From: Streptomyces sp. ST2-7A
GTDB lineage: Bacteria > Actinomycetota > Actinomycetes > Streptomycetales > Streptomycetaceae
Length of the DNA stretch: 64,000 nt
NCBI RefSeq assembly: GCF_021390475.1
Contig: NZ_JAJUWS010000036.1
Location: 1-64,000, forward strand
Direction of reading: 5' to 3'
In this document: positions 25,603 to 34,487 of the stretch, in pieces
How positions within the stretch are numbered: position 1 is the first letter of the stretch
Layout: each line of letters starts with the position of its first letter
Program-made: the position numbers and the translations under genes
Notes under the pieces: model-generated
What the model was told of the DNA's origin: nothing
Database searches by the model: none
The model's input: only the letters and a program-made list of their open reading frames with translations

Positions 25603-26784
25603 TCAGGTCCCGCCTCCCTCGTCGCCGCCGCCGTGCAGCCAGGCCACCGCGTCGTGGAGCCGGGCGGTGGAGTGGCCGGAGAGCAGGGCGTCGCGATCCT
25701 CGGCCCGGGTGCCGGCCGGGTGGTACAGCTCGGCACCCATCCAGCGCGCGGTCAAGGTGGTACGGGCGGTGCGCTCGCGCCGTACCACGTTGTACTCCTC
25801 CAGCCGCCGCGGTATGTCCTCGTCGGCGCAGCGCAGCAGCGAGCCGAGCGTCACCGCGTCCTCCAGCGCCATGCACGCACCCTGCGCGGCGTACTGGAGC
25901 ATCGGGTGCGCGGCGTCCCCGAGCAGTGCGACCCGGCCGTCGACCCAGGTCTCCACCGGGTCGCGGTCGCACAGCACCCAGGTCCGCCAGTCCCTGCCGA
26001 GCTCAAGCAGTCGGCTTGCCCTGTCGGCCAGTCGGTCGAACTCGGCGCGGACGTGGGCGCGGCTCGCGGGAACGCCGGTGAGTTCCTCGGTGGCCCGGTC
26101 GTCGCGGGTGGCGGCCAGGTTGAGGTACGCGCCGCCACCGATCGGATAGTGCACGAAGTGCCAGGCGGGACCGGCCCACAGGGTGACTGCCCGGGCCCGC
26201 AGCGACTCGGGGACCTCGGACATCGGAATGACGGAACGGTAGATGGTGTGGCCGGAGACACGGGGCGGACCGTCACCGACGAGCTGCTCGCGCACGGATG
26301 ACCGCAGCCCGTCGGCACCCAACAGCACGTCGGCGGTGAAGCGGGCTCCGGCCGCGGTGTGCGCGACGACCCGGGCACCGGGCTGGGTGTAATGGGTGAC
26401 GCGTTGACCGCCCAGCAGTTCCACGCCCGCCCCGCGGCAGCCGTCCAGCAGTGTCCGGTGGAGGTCGGCGCGGTGGACGACGGCATACGGGTTGCCGAAG
26501 CGGGCACGGTAGGCGCCGGTCAGCGGCATGGCGGTGATCTGTTCGCCGGTGATGCCGTTCATGAAGTGGAGCGCGTCGATGAAATCGGCGCGCGCGGTCA
26601 CACCGTCGCGTACACCGAGGTCCGCCAGGGCGCGGAAGGCGTTGGGCGCGAGCTGGATGCCGGCGCCGATCTCGGTGAACCCGGGTCTGCCCTCCAGGAC
26701 GGTGACCCGGTGTCCCGCACGGGCCTGGGCCAGTGCGGTGGCGAGTCCGCCGATGCCGCCGCCGGCGACGAGGATGTGCGTCAT
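25603..26784 (-). CDS. FAD-dependent aromatic monooxygenase (3-hydroxybenzoate 6-hydroxylase/salicylate hydroxylase type)
   Basis: A 393-aa class A flavoprotein hydroxylase. FAD-binding GGGIGGL at the N-terminus, TEIGAGIQLAPNAFRAL as in 3-hydroxybenzoate 6-hydroxylases, the GADGLRSSVR motif, and GRVALLGDAAHPMLQYAAQG binding the FAD ribityl chain. Such enzymes hydroxylate phenolic acids with NAD(P)H and O2. Possible substrates here are salicylate, 3-hydroxyanthranilate or the finished benzoxazole. It could equally degrade excess phenolic acid. It lies downstream of the MFS exporter gene on the same strand with a strong hairpin between them. Confidence 0.88.
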   Translation of the reverse strand: MTHILVAGGGIGGLATALAQARAGHRVTVLEGRPGFTEIGAGIQLAPNAFRALADLGVRDGVTARADFIDALHFMNGITGEQITAMPLTGAYRARFGNPYAVVHRADLHRTLLDGCRGAGVELLGGQRVTHYTQPGARVVAHTAAGARFTADVLLGADGLRSSVREQLVGDGPPRVSGHTIYRSVIPMSEVPESLRARAVTLWAGPAWHFVHYPIGGGAYLNLAATRDDRATEELTGVPASRAHVRAEFDRLADRASRLLELGRDWRTWVLCDRDPVETWVDGRVALLGDAAHPMLQYAAQGACMALEDAVTLGSLLRCADEDIPRRLEEYNVVRRERTARTTLTARWMGAELYHPAGTRAEDRDALLSGHSTARLHDAVAWLHGGGDEGGGT

Positions 26785-26814
26785 GGTGGGTACTCTTCCT
26801 CTCCTCGAACCGGG

Positions 26815-26847
26815 CGGCCGGCCCCCGGGGGAAGTGGGGGCCGGCCG
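26815..26847 (-). terminator. intercistronic hairpin between exporter and FAD monooxygenase genes
   Basis: Perfect 12-bp arms CGGCCGGCCCCC (26815-26826) and complement (26836-26847) with a 9-nt loop. It lies 31 bp after the exporter stop and 31 bp before the monooxygenase ATG, so it would reduce read-through or stabilise the exporter mRNA. Confidence 0.65.
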
Positions 26848-26877
26848 CTGGGGAAGGCGGCGGATGCCGCCGATGGA

Positions 26878-28389
26878 CTACCGGGCCGCCGCGGGAACAC
26901 CGGCGGTGGTGTTCTTCCCGTCGTCCCCTCGGTCGCCGAGCCGGTCGTCCCGCTCGTCGGTGACTCCCGTTGATGCCCCGCCGGCCGCTCCGGCCGGACG
27001 CGGAGCGGGTGCCGCGACGGCGGTGTTCCGCAGACCGAGCGCGGACATCACGATGATTCCGACGGAGAGTGCCGCGGTGAACCAGAACGCGGTCTGGAAC
27101 CCGCTGATCGGAATGGCCCGCACGGCTCCCTGGAGCATGCCGGCCAGTACCACGCCCAGGGCGAGGCACAGCCCCACGCCCAGCTGACGGCTGGAGTTGT
27201 ACAGACCGGAGGCCAGGCCCATCTGCGGTCCGCCGACCCCACTGGTGGCAGCCACCGCGGTGGTGATCATCATGACCGTGATACCGAGGCCGAGCAGCAC
27301 ACCGCCGGGCAACACCACGAGCCAGTAGGAGCTGGACTCGGTGACCCGGGCGAGCAGTACCGAGCCCGCGACGAGCAGGACACCACCGATGGTCAGCATG
27401 TTCCGGGCACCCAGCCTCCCGGTGAGGCGCACCACCGGCACGCTGGCCAGGAAGACCACGAACGCCTGTGGGAAGAAGGCGAGTCCGGTCATGGCCGGCG
27501 AGTACTCGAGCACCTGTTGGAGGTACATGGTGATGAAGAACGTCGACACCGACATCACGCCACCGGACAGGAACGCGATGCCGTTGCCGGCGGACAGCGC
27601 GCGGTTGCGGAAGATCCGCAGCGGCACCAGCGGCGCCGGCACCCGGGTCTGCACGACCAGGAAGGCGATCAGCAACAGCACACCGGCGGTCAGCGAACCG
27701 ATCACGGGGGTTGAGCCCCAGCCCTGGTCGACGGCGGCCGTCAGGCCGTAGCTGAAGGCGCACATCGCCGAGGTGATGAGGATCGCGCCCGGTACGTCGA
27801 GCTTCGTGGAGCGGGTGGCGGTGTGGTCGGTGGCCAGCTTGCCGGCGGCCAGGGCGACGATGAGGACACCCACCGGGAGGTTCACCAGCATCACCGCGCG
27901 CCAGCTGAGGTACTCGGTGAGCAGACCACCGGCCGCGACACCGCCGGAGAAACCGGCCGATGAGACCGCGCCGAAGACGCCCATCGCCTTCACCCGCTCC
28001 TTCCCCTCGGGGAAGCCGGCCGCGATCAGGGCGAGGATCGCCGGTGACACCGCCGCGGCCGAAAGACCCTGCAACGCACGCGAGGCGACCAGCAGGAACG
28101 GGGTGGTGGCCAGCCCGCCCACCACGGAGGCGAGAGTGAACACCGAGAGGCCGCCGACGAAGAGCCGCTTGCGGCCGATCACGTCACCCGCCCGGCCACC
28201 GAGCAGCAGGAAGCCGCCGAAGAACAGCGCGTACGCGCCCACGACCCACTGCAAGCCGCTGTCGGTGAAGCCCAGGTCACGCTGCATACCACCGAGCGCG
28301 ACGTTCACGATGGCGAAGTCGAGAGCGAGTACGAACTGTGCGGAGCACAGCAGGAGGAGTGGCGGTCGCCCGCCGGTCTTGCTGGTCAT
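26878..28389 (-). CDS. MFS drug efflux transporter, DHA2 (14-helix) family
   Basis: A 503-aa membrane protein with the pattern of 14-helix drug:proton antiporters. Motif A-like GGRAGDVIGRKRLFVGGL follows helix 2, and motif C-like GVFGAVSSAGFSGGVAAGGLL lies in helix 5. The N-terminus has ALDFAIVNVALGGMQRDLGF. The C-terminal 45 residues are an Ala/Pro-rich cytoplasmic tail. The ATG at 28389 follows AAAGGA. An in-frame start at 28455 would run into the operator and is rejected. It is divergent from a CGNR regulator with a strong palindrome between them, so it is likely the regulated self-resistance exporter of the benzoxazole-type region. Confidence 0.92.
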   Translation of the reverse strand: MTSKTGGRPPLLLLCSAQFVLALDFAIVNVALGGMQRDLGFTDSGLQWVVGAYALFFGGFLLLGGRAGDVIGRKRLFVGGLSVFTLASVVGGLATTPFLLVASRALQGLSAAAVSPAILALIAAGFPEGKERVKAMGVFGAVSSAGFSGGVAAGGLLTEYLSWRAVMLVNLPVGVLIVALAAGKLATDHTATRSTKLDVPGAILITSAMCAFSYGLTAAVDQGWGSTPVIGSLTAGVLLLIAFLVVQTRVPAPLVPLRIFRNRALSAGNGIAFLSGGVMSVSTFFITMYLQQVLEYSPAMTGLAFFPQAFVVFLASVPVVRLTGRLGARNMLTIGGVLLVAGSVLLARVTESSSYWLVVLPGGVLLGLGITVMMITTAVAATSGVGGPQMGLASGLYNSSRQLGVGLCLALGVVLAGMLQGAVRAIPISGFQTAFWFTAALSVGIIVMSALGLRNTAVAAPAPRPAGAAGGASTGVTDERDDRLGDRGDDGKNTTAGVPAAAR

Positions 28390-28445
28390 GAGGGTCCTTT
28401 CGGGTGCTTCCTTGGACTTGTGATGGCCGGGGGCGTCGAGACGGT

Positions 28446-28470
28446 TACCGGCCAATGGGGTTGGCCGGTA
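28446..28470. promoter_or_regulatory. operator palindrome and promoter between the MFS exporter and CGNR regulator
   Basis: TACCGGCCAA-TGGGG-TTGGCCGGTA is a perfect inverted repeat with 10-bp arms. For the rightward gene a -35-like TTACCG (28445-28450) and a -10-like TATACT (28468-28473) are 17 bp apart and flank it. Transcription would then start at or within a few bases of the ATG at 28482, implying a leaderless regulator mRNA. A protein bound here would control both genes. Confidence 0.72.
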
Positions 28471-28481
28471 TACTCGGCCGG

Positions 28482-29072
28482 ATGGCAGGGGATGCGGGTA
28501 CGCGGCAGCCGGGCGACCGGGAGGTGGCGCCGGGCCCGCTGGCCCTGGTGCAGGCGTTCGTCAACAGCGTCAACGTCGAGTTCGGCCCGGACGAGTTCGC
28601 CGCGGTCGGGGGGCTCGCGCGCTGGATGGAGCGAACCGGATACCCCCCGGGCCCGTCCGGGATCATCGAGGCGGACCGTCGACGCGCGGTCGAACTCCGC
28701 GAGGCACTCCGGGCGTTGATGCGTGAGCACAACGGCGGGGAGTACGACCCGCGGGCCCGCGCCACGGTCGCCCGCGTCGCCGAACGCTGCCCCCTGGTGC
28801 TCGGCTTCGACGCGTCCGGTCGGCCCGAACTCCAGCCCGGCGGAGAGGGTGTGACGGGCCTGCTGGGCCGAATTCTGGGCATCGTCGTCGAGGCGTCCGC
28901 GGAGGGGAACTGGCAGCGGCTGAAGTCCTGCCACGACCACCGCTGCGAGTGGGTGTTCTACGATCGCGCCCGCAACCGGTCCGGGCGGTGGTGCTCCATG
29001 GCGGTGTGTGGCGTCCGCTCCAAGATGCACTCCTACCGGCAGGGCCTGAAGACCGCCTCGGTGGCCCGCTGA
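28482..29072 (+). CDS. CGNR zinc-finger (ABATE-type) transcriptional regulator
   Basis: A 196-aa protein. The N-terminal ligand-binding-like domain starts LALVQAFVNSVNVEFG and includes RRAVELREALRALMREH. The C-terminal treble-clef zinc finger has SCHDHRCEWVFYDRARNRSG and WCSMAVCGVRSKMHSYRQ, giving four Cys in the CGNR arrangement with DNA-contacting basic residues. ATG at 28482 begins about 9 bp after the -10 hexamer. It is divergent from the MFS exporter and probably represses or activates both through the palindrome at 28446-28470, perhaps responding to the exported product. Confidence 0.87.
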   Translation: MAGDAGTRQPGDREVAPGPLALVQAFVNSVNVEFGPDEFAAVGGLARWMERTGYPPGPSGIIEADRRRAVELREALRALMREHNGGEYDPRARATVARVAERCPLVLGFDASGRPELQPGGEGVTGLLGRILGIVVEASAEGNWQRLKSCHDHRCEWVFYDRARNRSGRWCSMAVCGVRSKMHSYRQGLKTASVAR

Positions 29073-29101
29073 GCACGCGTGACGCGGGGGCGACCCGGCC
29101 G

Positions 29102-30247
29102 TCACGGCGCGTACTCCTTGCCGAGCAGCAGCCGGGCCACGGTCAGCTTGGTCGCCGCCGCCGTACCGTCGGCGAGCTGAAGCCCGATGACGTCCCGCAG
29201 CCGCTGGGCGATGGGGCCGTCCTCGCTCCAGCCGAGGTGCCCCAACGTCAACAGCGCCTGGTGAACGGCCTCCACGGCGGCCTTCGGCGCCCACCACTTG
29301 GCCATGTTCGACGGGATGCGCGGGTCTTCGCCGCGGTCGGCGCGACACAGCGCCTCGAACGAGACCAGCCGCGCGGCGTGCAGCAGGGTGGTGTGTTCCA
29401 CCAGCGGGAAGGTCACCGACTGGTGGCGGCCGAGCGGCTGGTCGAAGGCCGTCCGACGCTTCGCGTGGGCGTACGCCTCGGCCAGCGCCGCGTTGCCCAC
29501 CCCGATGGCCATCAGCGCGATGAGCGCCCTGGACACGCCGAAGCCGCGCATCACCGCGCGGAAGCCGCCGCCCGGCGTGCCGACCAGATTGTCGGGCCCG
29601 ACCCGCAGTCCGTCGAAGACCAGCCGCCCGCGTCCGCCGGCCCGACAGCCGAGATCGGTCAGCGGCTCCCGGTGTACGCGCTCGTCGTCCAGGGCGGTGT
29701 GGAACGCGCTGATACCGCCGGCTCCTTCACCGCCGGTGCGGGCGAACACCAGGGCGTGGGTGGCGTGGGTGGCGATCATGATCGAGGTCTTCTCGCCGTC
29801 CAGGACCCAGCCGTCCCCGTCGGGACGGGCGGTGAGCCGGATACCGGCGGCGTCCGTGCCGTGGTCCGGCTCGGTGAGCGCGAGGGCGACGAGGTGCTCA
29901 CCACGGGCGATCGGCGGCAGCCAGGCGGCCCTCTGTCCGGGCGTCCCGTTCTCCGCGAGGACGCCCCCGATGAGCCCCGCGTTGAGCACCGGGAAGCACA
30001 CCGCGAGGTCACCCCCGGCCAGCCGCTCCAGCGCGATACCGGAGCTCACGGAGTCCAGCCCGAGGCCCCCGTACTCCCGGGGTATCCGCAGCGCGAACAG
30101 TTCGGCCGCCGCCAGGTCGGCGATCAGCCCGGGGCGGTAGGTGGCCGCACGGTCGCCCTCCTGCCGGTACGGGGCGATCTTCTCGGCGACGAACTCGTCC
30201 ACACGCTTGGCCAGTTCCGTATGGGCGGGGGTGAGGGTGAAGTCCAT
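29102..30247 (-). CDS. acyl-CoA dehydrogenase-family flavoprotein
   Basis: A 381-aa protein with the three-part acyl-CoA dehydrogenase fold. Signatures are ALTEPDHGTDAAG in the beta domain, the middle FDGLRVGPDNLVGTPGGGFRAVM, and KRRTAFDQPLGRHQSVTFPL. The late region GWSEDGPIAQRLRDVIG aligns Ala where short-chain enzymes carry the catalytic Glu, so the base may sit elsewhere, as in several carrier-protein- or cyclohexanecarboxyl-CoA-specific members. A possible partner is the ligase gene 500 bp upstream, which could provide its acyl thioester. It ends 29 bp from the convergent CGNR gene. Confidence 0.87.
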   Translation of the reverse strand: MDFTLTPAHTELAKRVDEFVAEKIAPYRQEGDRAATYRPGLIADLAAAELFALRIPREYGGLGLDSVSSGIALERLAGGDLAVCFPVLNAGLIGGVLAENGTPGQRAAWLPPIARGEHLVALALTEPDHGTDAAGIRLTARPDGDGWVLDGEKTSIMIATHATHALVFARTGGEGAGGISAFHTALDDERVHREPLTDLGCRAGGRGRLVFDGLRVGPDNLVGTPGGGFRAVMRGFGVSRALIALMAIGVGNAALAEAYAHAKRRTAFDQPLGRHQSVTFPLVEHTTLLHAARLVSFEALCRADRGEDPRIPSNMAKWWAPKAAVEAVHQALLTLGHLGWSEDGPIAQRLRDVIGLQLADGTAAATKLTVARLLLGKEYAP

Positions 30248-30748
30248 GGAGGCGGGTCCTTCCTTTCACGTGGGTCTGATCCGGTCATTCGTGGGATCGG
30301 AGGGCCCGGGCCGCGGGTGTGGCCGCGGGGTGGGCACCGGGTTCATCGCCGCCACCGGTGGTGACACGGACTCCTTCGGCGGCGCCGATCGCCCGGCCGG
30401 CCTCGCCGGCCCGGTGGCCCGGACCCCGCGGCTCCGGGCGCGTCGGCGGTAACCCCCCGCGGGCCCGGACGCCGCCACCGCGGTCTGCCGCGAGGCGTGT
30501 ACCTCGCGGCGATGGCCGGCATCCCGCCGTGGCCGCCCATCGCGGCGTACCGCCGGTGGGCGAGGAGCGGGGGAAAGGGTCGCCCCCGGGCCCTCCTCGC
30601 GCTCGTCCGTCGCGGGCTCGATGTCCGGCGGGCGATGGTCCGTGACGGAAAGCGCCACCGGTTTCACCCCCCGTCACGGAACGGCTCGACATCACGATAG
30701 GAATTTCCTTCTCTGTGGTGCGGGCGCGGGCGCGGGGTCTCCGGCCGG
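30248..30748. other. 500-bp intergenic stretch
   Basis: Lies between the acyl-CoA ligase stop and the acyl-CoA dehydrogenase start, both on the minus strand. Open frames here are Arg/Pro/Gly-rich shadows without recognisable folds. One minus-strand frame has a GAAGGAA site before GTG-ATG near 30699, but its product looks non-coding. The region carries the hairpin at 30487 and presumably the dehydrogenase promoter. Confidence 0.55.
30487..30510 (-). terminator. stem-loop downstream of the acyl-CoA ligase operon
   Basis: GCCGCGAGG-CGTGTA-CCTCGCGGC, perfect 9-bp arms and 6-nt loop, about 240 bp past the ligase stop. It is a possible terminator of the LysW-to-ligase transcript. Confidence 0.45.
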
Positions 30749-32449
30749 TCAGCCGGCCGACTGATCGAGCAGCCGGTCCCGCAGGTCGAATTTCTGGATC
30801 TTCCCGGAGGGTGTACGGGGCAGGGCCGACAGCTGTTCCACCCGCTCCGGCCAATAGGTGCGGTTCATGCCCAGGCTCTGGAGATGGGCGCGCAGCTCGG
30901 GCAGACCGAAGCCCGGATCCGTGCCGACGACGAAAGCACAGGCCCGCTCACCGAGCCGCTGGTCCGGGTAGCCGACGACCGCGACATCCTTGAGCGCGCC
31001 GTGCCGCAGCAACGCGGCCTCGACCTCGGCGACCGGGATGTTCTCCGCACCACGCATGATCATGTCCTTGACGCGGCCCGCGATCCGGATCCCGCCGTGG
31101 CCGTCCTCCCTGGCCAGATCGCCGGTGTCGAACCAACCGTCGGCGGTGAGGCAGGCCCGGTACACCTCCTGGCGCCGGAAGTAGCCGAGGCACTGGGCGG
31201 AACCACGCACCTGGAGCAGCCCGGTGTCACCGGTCGGTGTCGGACGCCCCTCCCGGTCCACGATCCGTACCTCCATGCCGGGTACGGCCTCTCCGTCGCT
31301 CTCGGCGGCACGCAGGGGCGGCTGCTCGGGGCGGGTGACGGTGACGCAGCCGTTCTCCGTCATGCCCCACAGGGCGTACACCCGGCAGCCGAGCACCACG
31401 TCCGCGTCCTCCACCAGCAGCGGGGCTATCGGCGCGCTGCCGGTGGCGAAGCCGTGGAGGGTGGACAGTTCCCGCGGCGCCTCGCGCTGGGCATCGATCA
31501 GGTCGGAGAGGAAGGTGGGCGCCCCCATGAAGAAGGTGACCCGCTGTTCCTCGATGACACGAAGCATCTGCTCCGGGTCCCAGCGGTCAACCTGCACGGC
31601 GGTGCCGCCGAGCAGCATCGGCATCAGGAAGTTCCAGGTGTAGCCGGCCTGGTGGGTCGTCGGCGAACCCATCGCGGTGACCTCGTCGTGGGACAGGTCG
31701 AGGACATCGGCCTGTGCCTTGTTCATCGAGTACAGCGTGTTGTGGCTGTGGACGACGCCCTTGGGCTCCCCGGTGGTGCCGGAGGTGAACATGATCTGAC
31801 CGGCCTCGTCGGCGCGCGCCTCCAACTCATCCAACCGGGAAAGGAGTTCGATGTCGGGCTCGGGAGCGTAGAGATCATCGACGAAGTCCAGGGTGCCGGT
31901 GGCGCGATCGTCGTCCGGACCGAGACGCAGCAGGACGCGATGACGCAGCGTCGGTACGGCCCGGGCGACTTCCGCGCTCATCCCGGCGTAGCAAAAGCCC
32001 TGCCGACGCGCGACACCGATGTACACCGGGCTGGCGGTGAGCCGGGTCATGAACTCCACCTCGCGGCGGCGCATGTTCGGTACGACCGGACCTGCGACCG
32101 CGCCGATCCGCGCGGCCGCCAGGCACAGCGCCACCAGTTGCCAGGAGTTGGGCAACTGGAGCGTGACCACGTCGCCGCGCCGCACGCCGAGCCGCAACAG
32201 TCCGACCGCCAATCGGTCGACCCGACGGGCGAGGTCGGCGTAGCCCACGGTCTGGAACTCGGTGCCGGAGTAGCAGATGAGCGCCGCCTTGTCGGGGCAC
32301 TCGGCGGCCCAGCGGCGGAGGTCGTGGAGGATCGTCTCGTCGCGCCACCAGCCCTCGGCGCGGTAGCGATCCGCCGGCCGCACGTCGAGCGGGGCCTCGC
32401 CGTCGCAGGCCACAGTGGGTTCGCCGTACGCGCTCGGTGTGCTCGTCAC
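30749..32449 (-). CDS. acyl-CoA/aryl-CoA ligase (AMP-binding, cyclohexanecarboxylate-CoA ligase-like)
   Basis: A 566-aa adenylate-forming enzyme. Phosphate loop IMFTSGTTGEPKGVVHSHNT, YALWGMTENGCVTVTRPE, GWFDTGDLAREDG, GRVKDMIMRGAENIPVAEVE and the catalytic Lys in TPSGKIQKF. The sequence resembles medium-chain or alicyclic acid-CoA ligases more than DhbE-type salicylate ligases. The GTG start overlaps the transketolase stop (GTGA), which places it in the amino-group-carrier operon. It probably activates an acid that is attached to, or joins, the amino acid built on LysW. The acyl-CoA dehydrogenase gene downstream could act on its thioester. Confidence 0.88.
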   Translation of the reverse strand: MTSTPSAYGEPTVACDGEAPLDVRPADRYRAEGWWRDETILHDLRRWAAECPDKAALICYSGTEFQTVGYADLARRVDRLAVGLLRLGVRRGDVVTLQLPNSWQLVALCLAAARIGAVAGPVVPNMRRREVEFMTRLTASPVYIGVARRQGFCYAGMSAEVARAVPTLRHRVLLRLGPDDDRATGTLDFVDDLYAPEPDIELLSRLDELEARADEAGQIMFTSGTTGEPKGVVHSHNTLYSMNKAQADVLDLSHDEVTAMGSPTTHQAGYTWNFLMPMLLGGTAVQVDRWDPEQMLRVIEEQRVTFFMGAPTFLSDLIDAQREAPRELSTLHGFATGSAPIAPLLVEDADVVLGCRVYALWGMTENGCVTVTRPEQPPLRAAESDGEAVPGMEVRIVDREGRPTPTGDTGLLQVRGSAQCLGYFRRQEVYRACLTADGWFDTGDLAREDGHGGIRIAGRVKDMIMRGAENIPVAEVEAALLRHGALKDVAVVGYPDQRLGERACAFVVGTDPGFGLPELRAHLQSLGMNRTYWPERVEQLSALPRTPSGKIQKFDLRDRLLDQSAG

Positions 32450-33489
32450 CGGCCACCTCCCGTGGCCCGGCGCGGACCCGAATCGCGGGTCGCGATGGTG
32501 TGGTCGCTCCCCTCGGTGCCGTGGTGCGTACCGGCGCCGGAGAGCGTCCGGCGGGCACGGTCGACGATGGTCTGCGCGGTGACACCGCCCCGTTCGAGCA
32601 GTTGCCGCTGGCTACCGGCGACCGTGACGAACGCGTCCGGCATCGCGACGCGGTGCACCTGGACCGGACGCAGCAGACTGAGTTCCTCGACGACCGCGGA
32701 ACCGAAGCCGCCCGCGCCCCAGTGCTCCTCGACCGTGATCAGCGCGCGCTGGTCGCCGAGCGCGTCGAGCAGCGCGGGGGTGTCCAGCGGTTTGACGGTG
32801 TGGACGTGCAGCACGGTCACCGAGACGCCTTCCCGCGCCAGGGCGTCGGCGGCCTCCAGCGCGGCCAGGACGGGGTAGGGGCCACAGGCCGCCACGGTGA
32901 GATCGGTGCCTTCGCGCAGTACCTGGGCCCGGCCCAGCCGGGTCGGTGCGTCGGACGGCAGGTCGGGAGTCGCGCCCCGGCCGAGCCGGAAGTACACCGG
33001 CGTGCCCAGCGCGAGGGCCTGCCGCAGGAGTTCGGCGGTCTGCGGGCCGTCGCCCGGGACCACCACGGTCATGTTCGGCAGGGTCCGCATCGCCGCCAGG
33101 TCCTCCAGCGCGTGGTGCGTGGGGCCGAGATGGCCGGCGGACACTCCCGAGTGGGTGGCGGCGATCAGTACCGGAAGGTTGTCCAGCGCGATGTCGAGCT
33201 TCACGGCCTCCACCGCGCGGGAGGAGGCGAACGCCGCCATGGTGTGCACCAGCGGGACACGTCCCTCACGGGCGATCCCGGACGCCGCGCCCATCAGGGT
33301 GTGCTCGGCGATTCCGATGTTCACGTAGCGCCCGGCGGCGGCGCTGAGGTCCACCGCGCCGAAGAGTCCGGTATCGGTGTCCAGGACGACCAGTCGCTCC
33401 TCGTCCGGCAGCAACTCGGCGACGGTGTCGCGGTAGACCTCACGCGCCGAACGGGTGGACGGGGGCGCGGGGACGGGTGCGGTGCTCAT
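32446..33489 (-). CDS. transketolase, C-terminal subunit
   Basis: A 347-aa protein equal to the pyrimidine-binding and C-terminal domains of transketolase. VVLDTDTGLFG, YVNIGIAEHTLMGAASGIA with the catalytic Glu, HSGVSAGHLGPTHHALEDLA, VVVPGDGPQTAELLRQAL and TVEEHWGAGGFGSAVVE are all present. Together with the next subunit it forms a split transketolase that should move a two-carbon ketol unit. In vazabitide-type pathways this unit goes onto LysW-bound glutamate semialdehyde. The C-terminal 30 residues are unconserved. ATG overlaps the N-subunit stop; a longer open frame to 33852 is an artefact. Confidence 0.9.
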   Translation of the reverse strand: MSTAPVPAPPSTRSAREVYRDTVAELLPDEERLVVLDTDTGLFGAVDLSAAAGRYVNIGIAEHTLMGAASGIAREGRVPLVHTMAAFASSRAVEAVKLDIALDNLPVLIAATHSGVSAGHLGPTHHALEDLAAMRTLPNMTVVVPGDGPQTAELLRQALALGTPVYFRLGRGATPDLPSDAPTRLGRAQVLREGTDLTVAACGPYPVLAALEAADALAREGVSVTVLHVHTVKPLDTPALLDALGDQRALITVEEHWGAGGFGSAVVEELSLLRPVQVHRVAMPDAFVTVAGSQRQLLERGGVTAQTIVDRARRTLSGAGTHHGTEGSDHTIATRDSGPRRATGGGR

Positions 33490-34400
33490 CGGCGGGCCCC
33501 CGCGTCCGCGCGCAGGGCCTTGAGAAGTTGCAGTTGCTGACGTCGGCTCAGCTTGGCGTAGTGGCTCCGCGCCTGCCCTTCGATCCTGGCGACGCCCTTG
33601 CCCTTGACGGTGTGGGCGATGAGCACGGTGGGCTGCTCGGGGTCGGGCTCCGTGCTCAGTGCCGCGGTGAGCGCCACCGTGTCGTGCCCGTCCGCCTCCA
33701 GCACCCTCCAACCGAAGGCACGCCAGCGGTCCGCCAGCGGTTCGAGGGAGCCGACCGACTCCGTGTCGCCGGTGATCTGGAGACCGTTGCGGTCCACGAT
33801 TGCGGTCAGCCGGCCGAGCCGCTGGGCGGCGGCGACGGAAGCGGCCTCCCACACCGATCCCTCCTGGAGCTCACCGTCGCCCATCACCACGAAGCAGCGG
33901 CGGTCGGACCGGTCGAGCCGGTGGGCGAGCGCGTAGCCGACGCCGAGCGCCAGTCCGTGCCCGAGCGAGCCCGAGGCCACCTCCACACCGGGTATGCCGG
34001 GGTGCGGGTGGGCGGTGAAACGGCTGGCGGGTTTGGCGTATTCGGTGAGCTCGTCGGCCGGGAAGTAGCCGGCCTCGCAGAGTGTCGCGTACAGGGCGAT
34101 ACCGCCGTGGCCCTTGCTGAGGAGCAGTACGTCCCGTTCGGGCAGGCCGGGGAAGCCGGGGTCGTGGCGCAGCACCCGCAGATAGAGGACGGCGAGGATC
34201 TCCACCAGCGACATCGAGCCGCCCAGGTGACCCCCCTCGTCACTCGCGCACATCCCGAGGATGTGCTCCCTGATGCGGACGGTCGCCTCGGTCGGATCGA
34301 CGCCGGCGGGCGGGTCGACACTCTCGGCCCCGGCGGGGCTCGCGGCGGGGACAGGGGCGACTGGGGGCGGAGTACCGTACACCAGGGGTGGGCTGCTCAT
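33486..34400 (-). CDS. transketolase, N-terminal (TPP-binding) subunit
   Basis: A 304-aa protein with the diphosphate-binding half of transketolase: GGHLGGSMSLVEILAVLY, VLLLSKGHGGIALYATL, GSLGHGLALGVGYALA, the TPP motif VMGDGELQEGSVWEAASVA ending in DRNG, and HTVKGKGVARIEG. About 35 Pro/Ala-rich residues precede the conserved part. It overlaps the C-subunit gene by ATGA, giving equal expression of the two halves. An 87-bp gap, with a short stem at 34464-34477, separates it from the reductase gene upstream in transcription order. Confidence 0.9.
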   Translation of the reverse strand: MSSPPLVYGTPPPVAPVPAASPAGAESVDPPAGVDPTEATVRIREHILGMCASDEGGHLGGSMSLVEILAVLYLRVLRHDPGFPGLPERDVLLLSKGHGGIALYATLCEAGYFPADELTEYAKPASRFTAHPHPGIPGVEVASGSLGHGLALGVGYALAHRLDRSDRRCFVVMGDGELQEGSVWEAASVAAAQRLGRLTAIVDRNGLQITGDTESVGSLEPLADRWRAFGWRVLEADGHDTVALTAALSTEPDPEQPTVLIAHTVKGKGVARIEGQARSHYAKLSRRQQLQLLKALRADAGARR

Positions 34401-34487
34401 GCCGGGTCCTTTCTCGGCGGGTCCGGGAGGGGTTGTCGGGGCGGCGACGAAGCAGCCCTGTTTCGCTCGACTGAGCGTTCGAGTCCT

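Noticed and set aside
30285..30854. Minus-strand 189-codon frame between dehydrogenase and ligase genes
   Set aside because: Overlaps the ligase C-terminus and has low-complexity, non-protein-like sequence despite a moderate ribosome-binding site near 30705.
30749..32449. Reading this ligase as a second salicylate-AMP ligase
   Set aside because: Its phosphate loop and overall pattern fit acyl-CoA ligases, and it is translationally coupled to the transketolase genes rather than to the salicylate genes.
34464..34477. Short stem CGCTC/GAGCG between argC and the transketolase gene
   Set aside because: Only 5-bp arms and no T-tract; too weak to call a terminator.
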